DNA of 56,621 bases from Rikenella sp. (GTDB lineage Bacteria > Bacteroidota > Bacteroidia > Bacteroidales > Rikenellaceae), in the NCBI GenBank assembly GCA_022511025.1, contig JAFLSI010000002.1:1-56621 (forward strand), written 5' to 3'. Position numbers and translations under genes: made by a program. This document shows, piece after piece, positions 8,907 through 18,667 of the stretch. A model generated the notes under the pieces. That model searched no databases. It saw nothing but the letters and a program-made list of their open reading frames with translations, and was not told the DNA's origin. Numbering within the stretch: the stretch's first letter is position 1; each line of letters starts with the position of its first letter.

Positions 8907-9878
8907 TTATTTCGCTAAATACCGGTTCAGAAAGGCCTCGATCCGGTCGAAGGGAATGATCTCGGTCCGGTCGTACAGGTCGGTGTGGCTCGCTCCGGGA
9001 ACGATCAACAGCTCTTTGTTGTCGCCGGTCAGTTTCCGGAAGATCTCTTCGCCGAAGTAGCGCGAGTGGGCCTTTTCGCCGTGAACGACGAGCACGGCGC
9101 TGCGGATTTCGTCGCTGTAGGCCAGAATCGGCTGGTTGAGAAACGACAGCATCGAGGTGCGGTTCCAGCCGCCGTTGGAGTTGAGCGACCGGAGGTGGTA
9201 ACCGCGCGGGGTTTTGTAATAGTCGTAATAGTCTCTCACGAACTGCGGCACGTCGTCCGGAAGGGGGTCGGCCACCCCGCCGGCCAAAGCGTACGAGCCG
9301 TTCCGGGCATCTTCCGTCCGACAGGCGTTCAGCTGCCGCCGCAGTTCATACCGCGCATCGGCATCCATCGAGTCGAAATAGCCGCGGGCACTCAACCGGC
9401 TCATATCGTAGAGGGTGGAGGCGACGGTCGCCCGGATGCGGGTGTCGACGGCGGCAGCGTTGACCGCCAGCCCGCCCCAGCCGCAAATGCCGAGGATACC
9501 GATCCGGTCGGGGTCGACCCGGTCGTGGATGGAGAGAAAATCGACCGCCGCGCAGAAATCTTCCGTATTGATGTCGGGCGAGGCTACATAGCGCGGTTCG
9601 CCGCCGCTTTCGCCCGTAAACGACGGGTCGAAAGCTACGGTCAGAAAGCCCCGTTCGGCCAGCGTCTGGGCATACAGACCCGAACACTGCTCCTTAACGG
9701 CTCCGAACGGTCCGCACACGGCGACCGCCGGCAGCCTCCCCTCCGCACCCGCCGGCAGGTAGAGGTCGGCGGCCAGCGTTATGCCGTAACGGTTCGGAAA
9801 GGTTACTTTCGTGTGGTTCACTTTGTCGCTCTGCGGGAAAGTTTTGTCCCACTCGGCGGTGAGGTGCAGATTTTCCAT
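8907..9878 (-). CDS. Alpha/beta hydrolase (dienelactone-hydrolase-like)
   Basis: GILGICGWGGLAVN nucleophile elbow with Cys; VLVVHGEKAHSRYF and GASHTDLYD C-terminal motifs. Confidence 0.8.
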   Translation of the reverse strand: MENLHLTAEWDKTFPQSDKVNHTKVTFPNRYGITLAADLYLPAGAEGRLPAVAVCGPFGAVKEQCSGLYAQTLAERGFLTVAFDPSFTGESGGEPRYVASPDINTEDFCAAVDFLSIHDRVDPDRIGILGICGWGGLAVNAAAVDTRIRATVASTLYDMSRLSARGYFDSMDADARYELRRQLNACRTEDARNGSYALAGGVADPLPDDVPQFVRDYYDYYKTPRGYHLRSLNSNGGWNRTSMLSFLNQPILAYSDEIRSAVLVVHGEKAHSRYFGEEIFRKLTGDNKELLIVPGASHTDLYDRTEIIPFDRIEAFLNRYLAK

Positions 9879-9947
9879 GCCTCAAAAACGTTGGTATCGA
9901 CCGTACAACCGCAAGACAAATCTGTCGAAGTCTTGCCGAAAACAAAA

Positions 9948-9977
9948 GACACCGGTGTTTTTGCAAACACCGGTGTC
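9948..9977 (-). terminator. Hairpin terminator downstream of tRNA-Gly
   Basis: gacaccggtgttt-ttgc-aaacaccggtgtc; followed on minus strand by TTTTGTTTT. Confidence 0.8.
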
Positions 9978-9986
9978 CCGAAAAAG

Positions 9987-10059
9987 AGCGGAAAACGAGA
10001 CTCGAACTCGCGACCCCAACCTTGGCAAGGTTGTGCTCTACCAACTGAGCTATTTCCGC
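9987..10059 (-). tRNA. tRNA-Gly (GCC)
   Basis: GCGGAAATAGCTCAGTTGGTAGAGCACAACCTTGCCAAGGTTGGGGTCGCGAGTTCGAGTCTCGTTTTCCGC; anticodon loop contains GCC. Confidence 0.95.
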
Positions 10060-10170
10060 CAAATCCCCTTTTGTCCTCTTTCGGCAGTCCTGTTTTGACA
10101 ACTGCCGCGTACAAAGATAGGATGAATTTCCGAATCTGCCAAATGTTTTGCAACGGGGCAGCCCTCCCCG

Positions 10171-11643
10171 TCAATCCTGCCTGCTGTAGTTCGGAGCCTC
10201 GCGCGTAATGGTTACGTCGTGGGGATGGCTCTCCTGCATCCCCGAGGCGGTGATGCGCACGAACTTGGCCCCTTTCAAGGCCTCGATATCCTTGGCTCCG
10301 CAATAGCCCATCCCGGCGCGCAGCCCGCCGACGATCTGGTAAATGACCTCGGCCAACCGCCCTTTGTAAGGCACCCGCGCTGCAATCCCCTCCGGCACCA
10401 ACTTTTTGACATCGTCTTCCGCATCCTGGAAATAGCGGTCTTTGGATCCTTTCTGCATCGCCTCCAACGACCCCATTCCGCGATAGGTTTTGAACTTCCG
10501 TCCGTTGAAGATCACCGTTTCGCCCGGCGACTCTTCGACTCCGGCGAACATCGACCCGGCCATCACGCAGTCCGCCCCCGCCGCAATCGCCTTGACGACA
10601 TCGCCCGTATAGCGGATCCCGCCGTCCGCAATCACCGGCACGCCGGTCCCTTTGAGCGCCGAAGCCACGTCGTAGACCGCATTGAGCTGCGGCACCCCGA
10701 CCCCTGCGATGATCCGGGTGGTGCAGATCGACCCCGGCCCGATCCCCACCTTCACTCCGTCGGCACCCGCTTCGACCAGCATCTTCGCCGCCGCCGCGGT
10801 CGCCACGTTCCCCACCACCACATCCAACTCCGGATAACGTGCCTTGACCTCCCGGAGTTTTTCGACCACTCCCCGCGAATGGCCGTGCGCCGTGTCGATC
10901 ACGATCGCATCGGCTCCCGCCTCATACAGCGCCGCTACCCGCTCCATCGTGTCGGGGGTAACCCCCACTCCGGCCGCCACCCGGAGCCGCCCTTTCGAGT
11001 CTTTCGCCGCATTCGGGTTGTCCTTGACCTTCGTAATGTCCTTGTAGGTCAGCAGACCGACCAATTTCCCCGCAGCATCCACCACCGGCAGCTTTTCGAT
11101 CTTGTTGTCGAGCAGTATCTCCGCCGCTTCGCCCAAATCCGAGTTGTGGGTCGTAACCAAGTTGTCTTTGGTCATCACTTCGCTGATCCGTTTGGCCGCA
11201 TCGGTCTGGAAACGCAGGTCGCGGTTGGTAACGATCCCGATCAACCGGCGGTCGTCGTCGATCACGGGGATTCCGCCGATCTTGTTTTCGTGCATGAGCG
11301 CCTTGGCTTCGCCCACCGTACCGTCCGCCCCGATCGTGATCGGATCGTAAATCATTCCGTTCTCCGCCCGCTTCACCTTCCGCACCTGACGGGCCTGCTC
11401 CTCGATGGACATGTTCTTGTGAATCACGCCGATCCCGCCCTCTCTCGCGATGGCGATCGCCAAGTCCGCTTCGGTTACGGTATCCATCGCGGCCGAAACG
11501 ATCGGGGTGTTGATCGGCACGCGGCGCGAGAAACGCGAAGCCACGCACACCTCGCGCGGCAATACTTCGGAATAGGCCGGGACGAGCAAAACGTCATCGA
11601 ACGTCAGCCCTTCGGATACGATTTTTTCATCTATGAACGACAT
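10171..11643 (-). CDS. guaB: IMP dehydrogenase
   Basis: [20 protein letters not shown] pair, [34 protein letters not shown]. Confidence 0.97.
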   Translation of the reverse strand: MSFIDEKIVSEGLTFDDVLLVPAYSEVLPREVCVASRFSRRVPINTPIVSAAMDTVTEADLAIAIAREGGIGVIHKNMSIEEQARQVRKVKRAENGMIYDPITIGADGTVGEAKALMHENKIGGIPVIDDDRRLIGIVTNRDLRFQTDAAKRISEVMTKDNLVTTHNSDLGEAAEILLDNKIEKLPVVDAAGKLVGLLTYKDITKVKDNPNAAKDSKGRLRVAAGVGVTPDTMERVAALYEAGADAIVIDTAHGHSRGVVEKLREVKARYPELDVVVGNVATAAAAKMLVEAGADGVKVGIGPGSICTTRIIAGVGVPQLNAVYDVASALKGTGVPVIADGGIRYTGDVVKAIAAGADCVMAGSMFAGVEESPGETVIFNGRKFKTYRGMGSLEAMQKGSKDRYFQDAEDDVKKLVPEGIAARVPYKGRLAEVIYQIVGGLRAGMGYCGAKDIEALKGAKFVRITASGMQESHPHDVTITREAPNYSRQD

Positions 11644-11706
11644 AACGGCTACCCTTTTAGTAAATTTGGGCAAAGGTAATACTTTTTGCCGAGATCCGGC
11701 GGTTTT

Positions 11707-12114
11707 TCAGACGAAAAACGGCGCCAACCGCTCCAACAGCACTTTCGGCGGCCGGCAGGCGCTCTTCGTGCCGGCGTGCATAAAGGCCAGCGTTACCGCC
11801 CCGGTGGTGATCCGTTCGCCGTTTTCGCGAAGAACTTCGTAGTCGAATTTTATTCTCACGCCGGGCATTTCGCGCAGGGTGGTCCGCACGGTCAGCAGGT
11901 CGTCGTAATAGGCCGGATTCCGGTACTCCACTTCGACTTTCAAAACGGGCAGCATCACGCCGCCGGCTTCGATCTCGGCGTTCGACAGCCCGATGCTGCG
12001 CATCAGTTCGGTGCGCCCCATGTCGAACAGTTCGACGTAGTGCGAGTGGTAAAAAAAGCCCATCCGGTCGACATCGCCGTACGGTACGCGAAATTGGGTC
12101 TCGTGAGTGATCAT
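11707..12114 (-). CDS. Acyl-CoA thioesterase, 4HBT/YbgC family
   Basis: QFRVPYGDVDRMGFFYHSHYVELFDMGRTELMR hotdog motif. Confidence 0.85.
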   Translation of the reverse strand: MITHETQFRVPYGDVDRMGFFYHSHYVELFDMGRTELMRSIGLSNAEIEAGGVMLPVLKVEVEYRNPAYYDDLLTVRTTLREMPGVRIKFDYEVLRENGERITTGAVTLAFMHAGTKSACRPPKVLLERLAPFFV

Positions 12115-12192
12115 TCGGTTTATGGATTTGTGGTCAGGCCGTCGCCGGTCCGCAGCGCCTCACGGCGCGCAAGACAAACCGTTCAGCAGTTC

Positions 12193-13002
12193 CTAATTCC
12201 CTGTATCGAGCCGCTCCCGCAAAGAGTCGAGCCGCGCATAGTCGGTCAAATCCATCTGAACCGGCACCACCGCCACAAAACCCTGCCGCAAAGCCCATTC
12301 GTCCGAATCGACCGCCTCCGGCTCCTCATTGCAGAACCGTCCCGACATCCAGTAGTAGTCGCGGTTTTGCGGATCGGTCCGGTGGACGAAATCTTCGCGC
12401 CAGTTTCCGCGGGTCTGCCGGCAGACCCGGATTCCCCGTATTTCGTCCAACGGGATGTTCGGCACGTTGACATTGAGACACAGCCCTTTCCGCTGTTCGG
12501 CGGGACAGCTCAGCACACGGCCGATCACTTCGCGCGCATAATGCACTGCGGCCGAGAAGTCTGCCGCCGGCGAGTGGTCGGTCAGCGAGAGGCCGATGGC
12601 CGGCAAACCGTACATCGCTGCCTCGGTGGCTGCCCCCATCGTTCCGGAATAGACTACGCTGACATTCGCATTCGAGCCGTGGTTGATGCCCGACAACACC
12701 AAATCGGGCACCCGGTCCCGCAAAATTTCGTCGAACCCGATCTTCACGCAGTCCACCGGCGTACCGGTGCAGGAGTAGACTTCGAGTCCCGGTTCCCGGC
12801 TGACGGCACTGACAAAAAGCGGCCGCTGCATGGTGATGGAGTGCGACATGCCGGAGTAGCTCTCGTTCGGCGCCACCGCCACCACATCGCCGAACTCGGC
12901 GGCCAAACGCATCAAGGCGGCGATACCCGCAGCCTGTACGCCATCGTCGTTGGTTACGAAAATCAGAGGTCGGTCGGTCGGAGTCATACAGAGGTCGGTC
13001 AA
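12193..13002 (-). CDS. surE: 5'/3'-nucleotidase SurE
   Basis: FVTNDDGVQAAGI...APNESYSGMSHSIT...VLSGINHGSNANVSVVYSGTMGAATEA. Confidence 0.96.
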   Translation of the reverse strand: MTDLCMTPTDRPLIFVTNDDGVQAAGIAALMRLAAEFGDVVAVAPNESYSGMSHSITMQRPLFVSAVSREPGLEVYSCTGTPVDCVKIGFDEILRDRVPDLVLSGINHGSNANVSVVYSGTMGAATEAAMYGLPAIGLSLTDHSPAADFSAAVHYAREVIGRVLSCPAEQRKGLCLNVNVPNIPLDEIRGIRVCRQTRGNWREDFVHRTDPQNRDYYWMSGRFCNEEPEAVDSDEWALRQGFVAVVPVQMDLTDYARLDSLRERLDTGN

Positions 13003-13223
13003 AGGATTGGAGAGACAAATTTAGACAAATATTTTGCCTGTTCCGAATTTATCGTTACTTTTGTCCCCGCTTCGTGCAGGAATCTCTTGCGGCGGGCGGT
13101 ACTTCGGATAATGGGGCAGTGGCCTCGTTTGTTTTCCCTGCGGTCGTTTCCGGAGGGGACGGAGCGCGCCCGGACGGAACCGCAATATTCCGCACTTAAC
13201 CTTCTTTTAGATTCAGTTCAACC

Positions 13224-13586
13224 ATGAAGAACAATCTGATTGCGATCGCCCAGGAGGCATTCAAGCAGGAGACGGCCGAAGTCCCTGATTTCAAGGCTGG
13301 TGATACGATCACCGTAACCATCAAAATTCGCGAAGGAAACAAGGAGCGCTTGCAGAATTTCCGCGGCGTGGTGTTGCAGCGGAGAGGCTCCGGAGCTACC
13401 GAAACGTTCACGATCCGGAAGATTTCGGACGGGATCGGGGTGGAACGTATTTTCCCGATCAACTCGCCTACGATCAGCAAGATCGAGTTGAACAAACTCG
13501 GTGTGGTTCGCCGGGCGCGGATTTTCTATCTGCGGAAATTGACCGGGAAGAAAGCGCGGATCAAGGAAAAGAAGATGGTGAAATAA
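13224..13586 (+). CDS. rplS: 50S ribosomal protein L19
   Basis: FKAGDTITVTIKIREGNKERLQNFRGVVLQRRGSG...GVERIFPINSP...ARIFYLRKLTGKKARI. Confidence 0.98.
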   Translation: MKNNLIAIAQEAFKQETAEVPDFKAGDTITVTIKIREGNKERLQNFRGVVLQRRGSGATETFTIRKISDGIGVERIFPINSPTISKIELNKLGVVRRARIFYLRKLTGKKARIKEKKMVK

Positions 13587-13617
13587 CGATCTTCTTCGAC
13601 TTGAGAACATCATTTAT

Positions 13618-13663
13618 CGATCGGGGTGTTTGTTTTGGAAAACAAACACCCCGATCGGCTTTT
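13618..13663 (+). terminator. rplS terminator
   Basis: 19-bp perfect arms cgatcggggtgtttgtttt / aaaacaaacaccccgatcg followed by gctttt. Confidence 0.85.
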
Positions 13664-13980
13664 AGAACATCTTCATCGCTTCAGGCATCTTTTTTTGAAA
13701 GAACTCGCGCCAGGCCGGAGGCGAGCAGCGCGAGGGGTGCTGCATAAACCACAGATCGAGGGTGTAGCCGTTCTTCGGACAAGTGATTGTGGCATAACGA
13801 GGCTTGGTTCTCCCTCCGACAGGTTCCGAATAATCCTCGAGCGACCCACGGCCGCCAGCGGAGGCTCCCGATCGCATCGAACCGCGGGTCGTACGAGGTG
13901 TCTAACAATCCATTTTCATGGTAGTCTTTTTTTAGAGGAATGTTTTCTGATCTCCCAACAACATGATATATGTAATGCAA
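13662..13980 (-). pseudogene. Gene remnant, probably internally deleted/frameshifted
   Basis: Two overlapping minus-strand frames each look partly protein-like: ENIPLKKDYHENGLLDTSYDPRFDAIGSLRW (frame of 13681..13980) and YATITCPKNGYTLDLWFMQHPSRCSPPAWREFFQKKMPEAMKMF (frame of 13662..13877). Confidence 0.5.
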
Positions 13981-14525
13981 TTTGAGAAGGAGAGGATTCC
14001 CATTAAGAAAGCATAGAAAGTCCTATCAAATAAATCAAATTGTTCCCATGCCAAAGCCATGAAGAGAATCAAGAATAGGCTTAAGGCATTGAAAATAGCC
14101 ATAAACGCTCCTATAAATATTCCATGTTCTGAAACTTTAGGGTCTTTTTTTGTTGCTCTGATTAAAGCTATGCCAAATAAAATATTAAAACTTAGTATTA
14201 AAAAATAAGTTATGCCATATATGAAAGCTGACAGGAAAAAGGATAATACCCCTACGGTATTAAGCAATATTAAGATAAGACAGTAATTCCGAAGTAATCG
14301 TACAGGATGATCTAAGCTTAAGCGTTTAAAAATCATATACAAAGCAGTAAAACCTCCGATAAATAACAAATCGAAAAAGAATCTTGCTACCGAAGGTTCG
14401 ATGGGTCCCCCCGCCAATAAACTGATGATTGCGCACAGTAGCACACAAATGAATCCAAAAATGGACCAACGAGAATTCCATTTCGCAGAGGATGATGCGA
14501 AAACTTGAGACTGATTTTGTTTCAT
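13932..14525 (-). CDS. Hypothetical multi-pass membrane protein
   Basis: MKQNQSQ start (cat at 14523-14525); several hydrophobic helices; AT-rich coding sequence compared with neighbours. Confidence 0.65.
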   Translation of the reverse strand: MKQNQSQVFASSSAKWNSRWSIFGFICVLLCAIISLLAGGPIEPSVARFFFDLLFIGGFTALYMIFKRLSLDHPVRLLRNYCLILILLNTVGVLSFFLSAFIYGITYFLILSFNILFGIALIRATKKDPKVSEHGIFIGAFMAIFNALSLFLILFMALAWEQFDLFDRTFYAFLMGILSFSNCITYIMLLGDQKTFL

Positions 14526-14595
14526 GGCTTTTTTGTTTGTTTTGGTGAGTAAAATAGAGACTGTATACAAACAAAAGCGTGGGCCTTGAATCTTA

Positions 14596-14714
14596 TTTGC
14601 TATCCAGGTATCGCCAAACACCGTGCAACCAAATAAGTAAAGCCCACGTGCTGCCACGTGAGCGTTACTGCTTTACTTTTGGTTGCTTCAAAATTGGCGA
14701 TTTTGGATAGCAAA
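14596..14714. repeat. Long imperfect inverted repeat (MITE-like or structured RNA)
   Basis: TTTGCTATCCA..ATCGCCAA..GCAACCAAA..AGTAAAG..CACGTG mirrored by CACGTG..CTTTACT..TTTGGTTGC..TTGGCGAT..TGGATAGCAAA. Confidence 0.75.
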
Positions 14715-14810
14715 AGGAAAAGCTAACGCTTTATATGTATGTCCTAAACGAGCAGGTTTATTTCATCGGCAAATCAGGTTTGATTGGGGCAAATATAACA
14801 AAAATCGGGA

Positions 14811-16262
14811 TTATTCACCGTTTCCGTCCAAAAAGAACCGGTCGTCGTAATTGACCAAGTAGAGCCGCTCCGTAGCCCGCGTAACCGCCGTGTAGAGCCA
14901 CCGCAGCAACTCGAGCGTCATCGGCTCCTCCCCGAACAGCATCGCATCCAAGAAAATCGCCGACCACTGCCCCCCCTGCGCCTTGTGGCACGTGATCGCA
15001 TAGGCGAACTTCACCTGCAAGGCACAAAAATACTCATCCCCCAGCACCGCCTTGTAGCGTTTTCCCTTCTGCTTAATCTCCGCATAGTCCTGCTCCACCG
15101 CCAGAAACAGCCTCGCCTGCTGCTCCCGACTCAGCGACGGCGCATCGCTGTACAACACGTCTAACAGCAGCCAGCACTCCAACCGGTAATCGTCGTAATC
15201 CGGAAACTCCAGCTCCGCATACGCAAACCGGAAACCGTACCGCTCCCGCGTCTTGTAAATCCGGTGGACCCGCGCAATGTCCCCGTTGGCGATGAAATCC
15301 ATCCGGGCATTCGGATCCCGCTCCACATAGTGGTAATTGTTCTTGACCACCATCAACATGTCGCCCGCCCCGATCTCCCCGTCGCCATCCAGAATCGTCC
15401 GCCGGATACCTTGGTTATAGTGGTTCGCCCGTTTGTTCGAGCGCGTAACGACCGCCGTCTCCGACCGGCCGTAGCGACCGTAGCAGGAGTCGATCTCGTC
15501 GATCAGCTCCCGGCCGTCGATCCGCACGACATCCGGAAAGCGCAGATCGAACTGCGGGATCCCCGGCAGCCCCCCCTCGATCATCCGGCGAATCCCGGTC
15601 GCATTGTGCAGAATCCCCGAATCGTCCTGCTGCCGCACCACCTCCGACAACGACCCCTCCCACACCGTGCCGTACTTGGCCATATATACCGGGTCCAACG
15701 CCGGCGAAGAGGCATACCCAACAGGCGGCAGCTGCGCCGCGTCGCCCACTAAAATCACCTTGTTGTTCCGCCCCAGCCGGATGTAGTCGAACATATCCTC
15801 GATCAAGTCGCCCGTACCGAACGTCGCCCCCTCGCCGCCGAATGCCGTCGCCGCCCGCCCCGTCAGCATCGAAGCCTCGTCCACGATGTAGAGCGTATCG
15901 TGCGCCTTGTTGAAATTCAGATCGAAACGGCTCCCCTCGGCCCCCCCCGCCGTCCGTTCGCGGTAGATCGTTTTGTGGATCGTACAGGCCTCCGCCCCCG
16001 CATACCGTCCCATCACCTTCGCCGCCCGTCCCGTCGGCGCCATCAACACGCACGGAACCTCCATCCGCCCCAGCGTCCGCACCAAAGCGCCGATCACGGA
16101 CGTTTTCCCCGTCCCGGCATACCCGTTGATCAGGAAAACGGCGCTCTCGTCGCCCGAAGCGAGGTACTCGCCCAACCGGTCGATCAACTTTTTTTGCTCG
16201 TCAGTTGGTGTAAATGGAAAATTATTATATATTTGGGTCGAAATATGACTGCTCAGGGACAT
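14811..16262 (-). CDS. RecD-like ATP-dependent DNA helicase (AAA family)
   Basis: Walker A INGYAGTGKTSVIGALV, APTGRAAKVM, Walker B LYIVDEASML, C-terminal FAYAITCHKAQGGQW and YTAVTRATERLYLVN. Confidence 0.9.
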   Translation of the reverse strand: MSLSSHISTQIYNNFPFTPTDEQKKLIDRLGEYLASGDESAVFLINGYAGTGKTSVIGALVRTLGRMEVPCVLMAPTGRAAKVMGRYAGAEACTIHKTIYRERTAGGAEGSRFDLNFNKAHDTLYIVDEASMLTGRAATAFGGEGATFGTGDLIEDMFDYIRLGRNNKVILVGDAAQLPPVGYASSPALDPVYMAKYGTVWEGSLSEVVRQQDDSGILHNATGIRRMIEGGLPGIPQFDLRFPDVVRIDGRELIDEIDSCYGRYGRSETAVVTRSNKRANHYNQGIRRTILDGDGEIGAGDMLMVVKNNYHYVERDPNARMDFIANGDIARVHRIYKTRERYGFRFAYAELEFPDYDDYRLECWLLLDVLYSDAPSLSREQQARLFLAVEQDYAEIKQKGKRYKAVLGDEYFCALQVKFAYAITCHKAQGGQWSAIFLDAMLFGEEPMTLELLRWLYTAVTRATERLYLVNYDDRFFLDGNGE

Positions 16263-16333
16263 GGGCTTTCGATTGTTTCTGCCGGCGGTCGTGCTGCTCA
16301 CCGCAAAACAAACTTAAAAATTAAAATCATAAG

Positions 16334-16984
16334 ATGAAAAAAATTCTTCTCCAAGTCATTCTGCTGGCTGCGATCGCGGCTTTGGTGTGGTGGATGTACT
16401 CGCTGTTCAACACGCCGCTGGAGTTTGAAAAAGTCCGCAAGGAGCGCGAAACGAAAGTGGTGGAACGGCTCAAGGATATTCGGACGGCCCAGCGGGCTTT
16501 CCGGAACAAATACCTGAAATTTACGCCGAACTTCGACTCGCTGATCGCTTTCATCGAAAACGATTCGCTGACCTATGAACTCGCGATCGGATCGGCCGAC
16601 GACTCGGTGGCGGTGGCACAGGGGTTGGTGAGCGTCAAGAAGTTCAATGTAGCGGTTAAAGACACGCTGTCGTTTATCAGTCTCGACGGCAATTTCAACA
16701 ACCTGCGCTACATTCCGGGGTCGAACATTCCGTCGAAATTCAACCCGACGGGGGAATGGCAGGAGTTCCTGATGGACACCGCCTCGATCAAGACCGAATC
16801 GGCGGTGGTGGTGCCGGTGGTCGAGATTTTCGCGAAATACCCGACTTTCCTCGGCGACCTGAACGAACAGGAACTGATCAATTTCCGCGACTACCAAATC
16901 AATACGCTCAACCGGGCCGACGGTCTGAAAGTCGGTTCGCTGACCGCTACGACCAACGAAGCGGGGAACTGGGACGGGGAGTAA
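16334..16984 (+). CDS. Conserved hypothetical membrane-anchored protein
   Basis: Single N-terminal TM then soluble 216-aa reading frame; strong codon bias. Confidence 0.75.
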   Translation: MKKILLQVILLAAIAALVWWMYSLFNTPLEFEKVRKERETKVVERLKDIRTAQRAFRNKYLKFTPNFDSLIAFIENDSLTYELAIGSADDSVAVAQGLVSVKKFNVAVKDTLSFISLDGNFNNLRYIPGSNIPSKFNPTGEWQEFLMDTASIKTESAVVVPVVEIFAKYPTFLGDLNEQELINFRDYQINTLNRADGLKVGSLTATTNEAGNWDGE

Positions 16985-17093
16985 TTCCCTGTCGACCGTT
17001 TTTTAGGAGGAGGATTGATTTGCAGCAGGAAGAAAGTTCGACGCGGATTCGTTCCGGAGAGTTTTCTCTCTTTCCCTGTCAGGGGCTTTTTCC

Positions 17094-17879
17094 GTGCATA
17101 AGTTAAAAGACCCTATCGTACTTTTACCGACCTTTGCGATGCAGGAAGAAGTTCAACCTTACAGCCGCAGCCGGGAATTATCCATTCAGCTCAGTCTGAA
17201 TGGATTTTCTTTTGTCGTGTTCGACCTCTCGCCGGGAGGGGGCGGCGAAGCGATCCTCCGCTCGGTGGCCTACCGCGAAAACGACATCGAGTCGATTTTG
17301 CAGCGGGAACCGATGCTTACGGCCATAGAGCCGCCGTTGGAACGGGTATTCGTCTCCTGCTCGACAGACCATGTGCTGTTGATCCCCCAACCGCTGTTCG
17401 AACCGGAACGGGCCGAACAATATTTGGTAGCGGCCAACATGTACGTGCCGGGAATGACGACCCTCTCCAACAACTTGCTCTCCGCTCAGGCGGCGGCAGT
17501 CTGGCAGGTCGACGCAGGTTCAGCGGCCGGACTGCTGCAACTCTATCCGGGCGCACTGTTCTATCACCCGTTGCTGCTGGAACTCGAGGCTACTCCGGCC
17601 AACCATATCCATGCGATTTTAGACGGAGAGCTGGTCCACCTGACGATCTGCCACGACCGGCTCTATGCCGCCGAATCTTTCCGGGCCGAGACGCCGGAAG
17701 AGCTGCTCTACTACATCCAGCGGTTAGTCAAACACGACGGTTTCACCTCGTACCGGTTAGTGCTGACGGGCGAGGGGGCGGAGCGGCTCCGGGGATTTTT
17801 CGACCGCTATTTCAACGAGGTCGAAGCACGCGAGATCACATTCTATAACCACCAACGGATCAGAGAGCTATGCGGATAG
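17094..17879 (+). CDS. DUF3822-family protein
   Basis: SRELSIQLSLNGFSFVVFD...; located directly before rsmD and overlapping it, as commonly seen in Bacteroidetes. Confidence 0.75.
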   Translation: MHKLKDPIVLLPTFAMQEEVQPYSRSRELSIQLSLNGFSFVVFDLSPGGGGEAILRSVAYRENDIESILQREPMLTAIEPPLERVFVSCSTDHVLLIPQPLFEPERAEQYLVAANMYVPGMTTLSNNLLSAQAAAVWQVDAGSAAGLLQLYPGALFYHPLLLELEATPANHIHAILDGELVHLTICHDRLYAAESFRAETPEELLYYIQRLVKHDGFTSYRLVLTGEGAERLRGFFDRYFNEVEAREITFYNHQRIRELCG

Positions 17880-18415
17880 TAGGAGGGGTTCGCAAACGGC
17901 GGCAGATCGTTCCGCCGCGCAACTTCAGAGCCAGACCGACGACCGACTTCGCGAAAGAAAACCTGTTCAACGTCTTGCAGAACCGGTACGATCTGGAAGA
18001 GGTGGCCGTGCTGGATCTCTTTTCGGGCACCGGGTCGATCAGTTACGAGTTCGCTTCGCGCGGGGCTGTTCGTGTGGTGTCGGTGGAGCTGAACCCGATC
18101 CACCAGCGGTTCATCGCTGAAACGGCGAAAGAATTGGGATTCAACCAGATTCAGAGCATCCGGACCCATGTTTTCGTCTACCTCAAGAGTATGGCGGGAA
18201 GCGACGGTTTCGACATCGTCTTCGCCGACCCGCCGTACGACATGGAGGGGGTCGAAACTTTGCCGGAATTGGTTTTCGGAGGCGGTTTCGTGAACGAGGG
18301 GGGTGTTTTCATCCTGGAACATTCGGCGGAGAAAGATTTTTCTGCATACCCAAACTTTTCAGAACGAAGAAGTTACGGCAGCGTCCAGTTCTCGTTTTTC
18401 CGAAAAGGGGAATAA
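17870..18415 (+). CDS. rsmD: 16S rRNA (guanine966-N2)-methyltransferase RsmD
   Basis: MRIVGGVRKRRQIVPPRNFRARPTTDFAKENLFNVL...VLDLFSGTGSISYEFASRG...FDIVFADPPYD. Confidence 0.93.
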   Translation: MRIVGGVRKRRQIVPPRNFRARPTTDFAKENLFNVLQNRYDLEEVAVLDLFSGTGSISYEFASRGAVRVVSVELNPIHQRFIAETAKELGFNQIQSIRTHVFVYLKSMAGSDGFDIVFADPPYDMEGVETLPELVFGGGFVNEGGVFILEHSAEKDFSAYPNFSERRSYGSVQFSFFRKGE

Positions 18416-18503
18416 AATTTCGGTCTCCGTCTTGTATTTCCGAAAAAGGCGTTATCTTTGCTTCCGCAATTCCGGAAACGGAAAGGTCGCAGTCATAGAG
18501 TTC

Positions 18504-18580
18504 GGTGCGGTAGTTCAGCTGGTTAGAATACCTGCCTGTCACGCAGGGGGTCGCGAGTTCGAGTCTCGTCCGCACCGCCA
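18504..18580 (+). tRNA. tRNA-Asp (GTC)
   Basis: GGTGCGGTAGTTCAGCTGGTTAGAATACCTGCCTGTCACGCAGGGGGTCGCGAGTTCGAGTCTCGTCCGCACCGCCA; anticodon GTC, encoded CCA. Confidence 0.95.
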
Positions 18581-18584
18581 TATC

Positions 18585-18627
18585 ACGGGAGAGATCATCA
18601 TTTTATGATCTCTCCCGTACTTTTTTG
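18585..18627 (+). terminator. Terminator after tRNA-Asp
   Basis: acgggagagatcat-catttt-atgatctctcccgt followed by acttttttg. Confidence 0.85.
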
Positions 18628-18667
18628 CCAACCTGCATCCTATTTTTGTGAGAGCAAACACGAGAAG

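Noticed and set aside
18619-18667. Possible guanidine riboswitch before the SugE/Gdx-like gene
   Set aside because: Only ~50 nt separate the tRNA-Asp terminator from the start codon and no guanidine riboswitch motif is visible.
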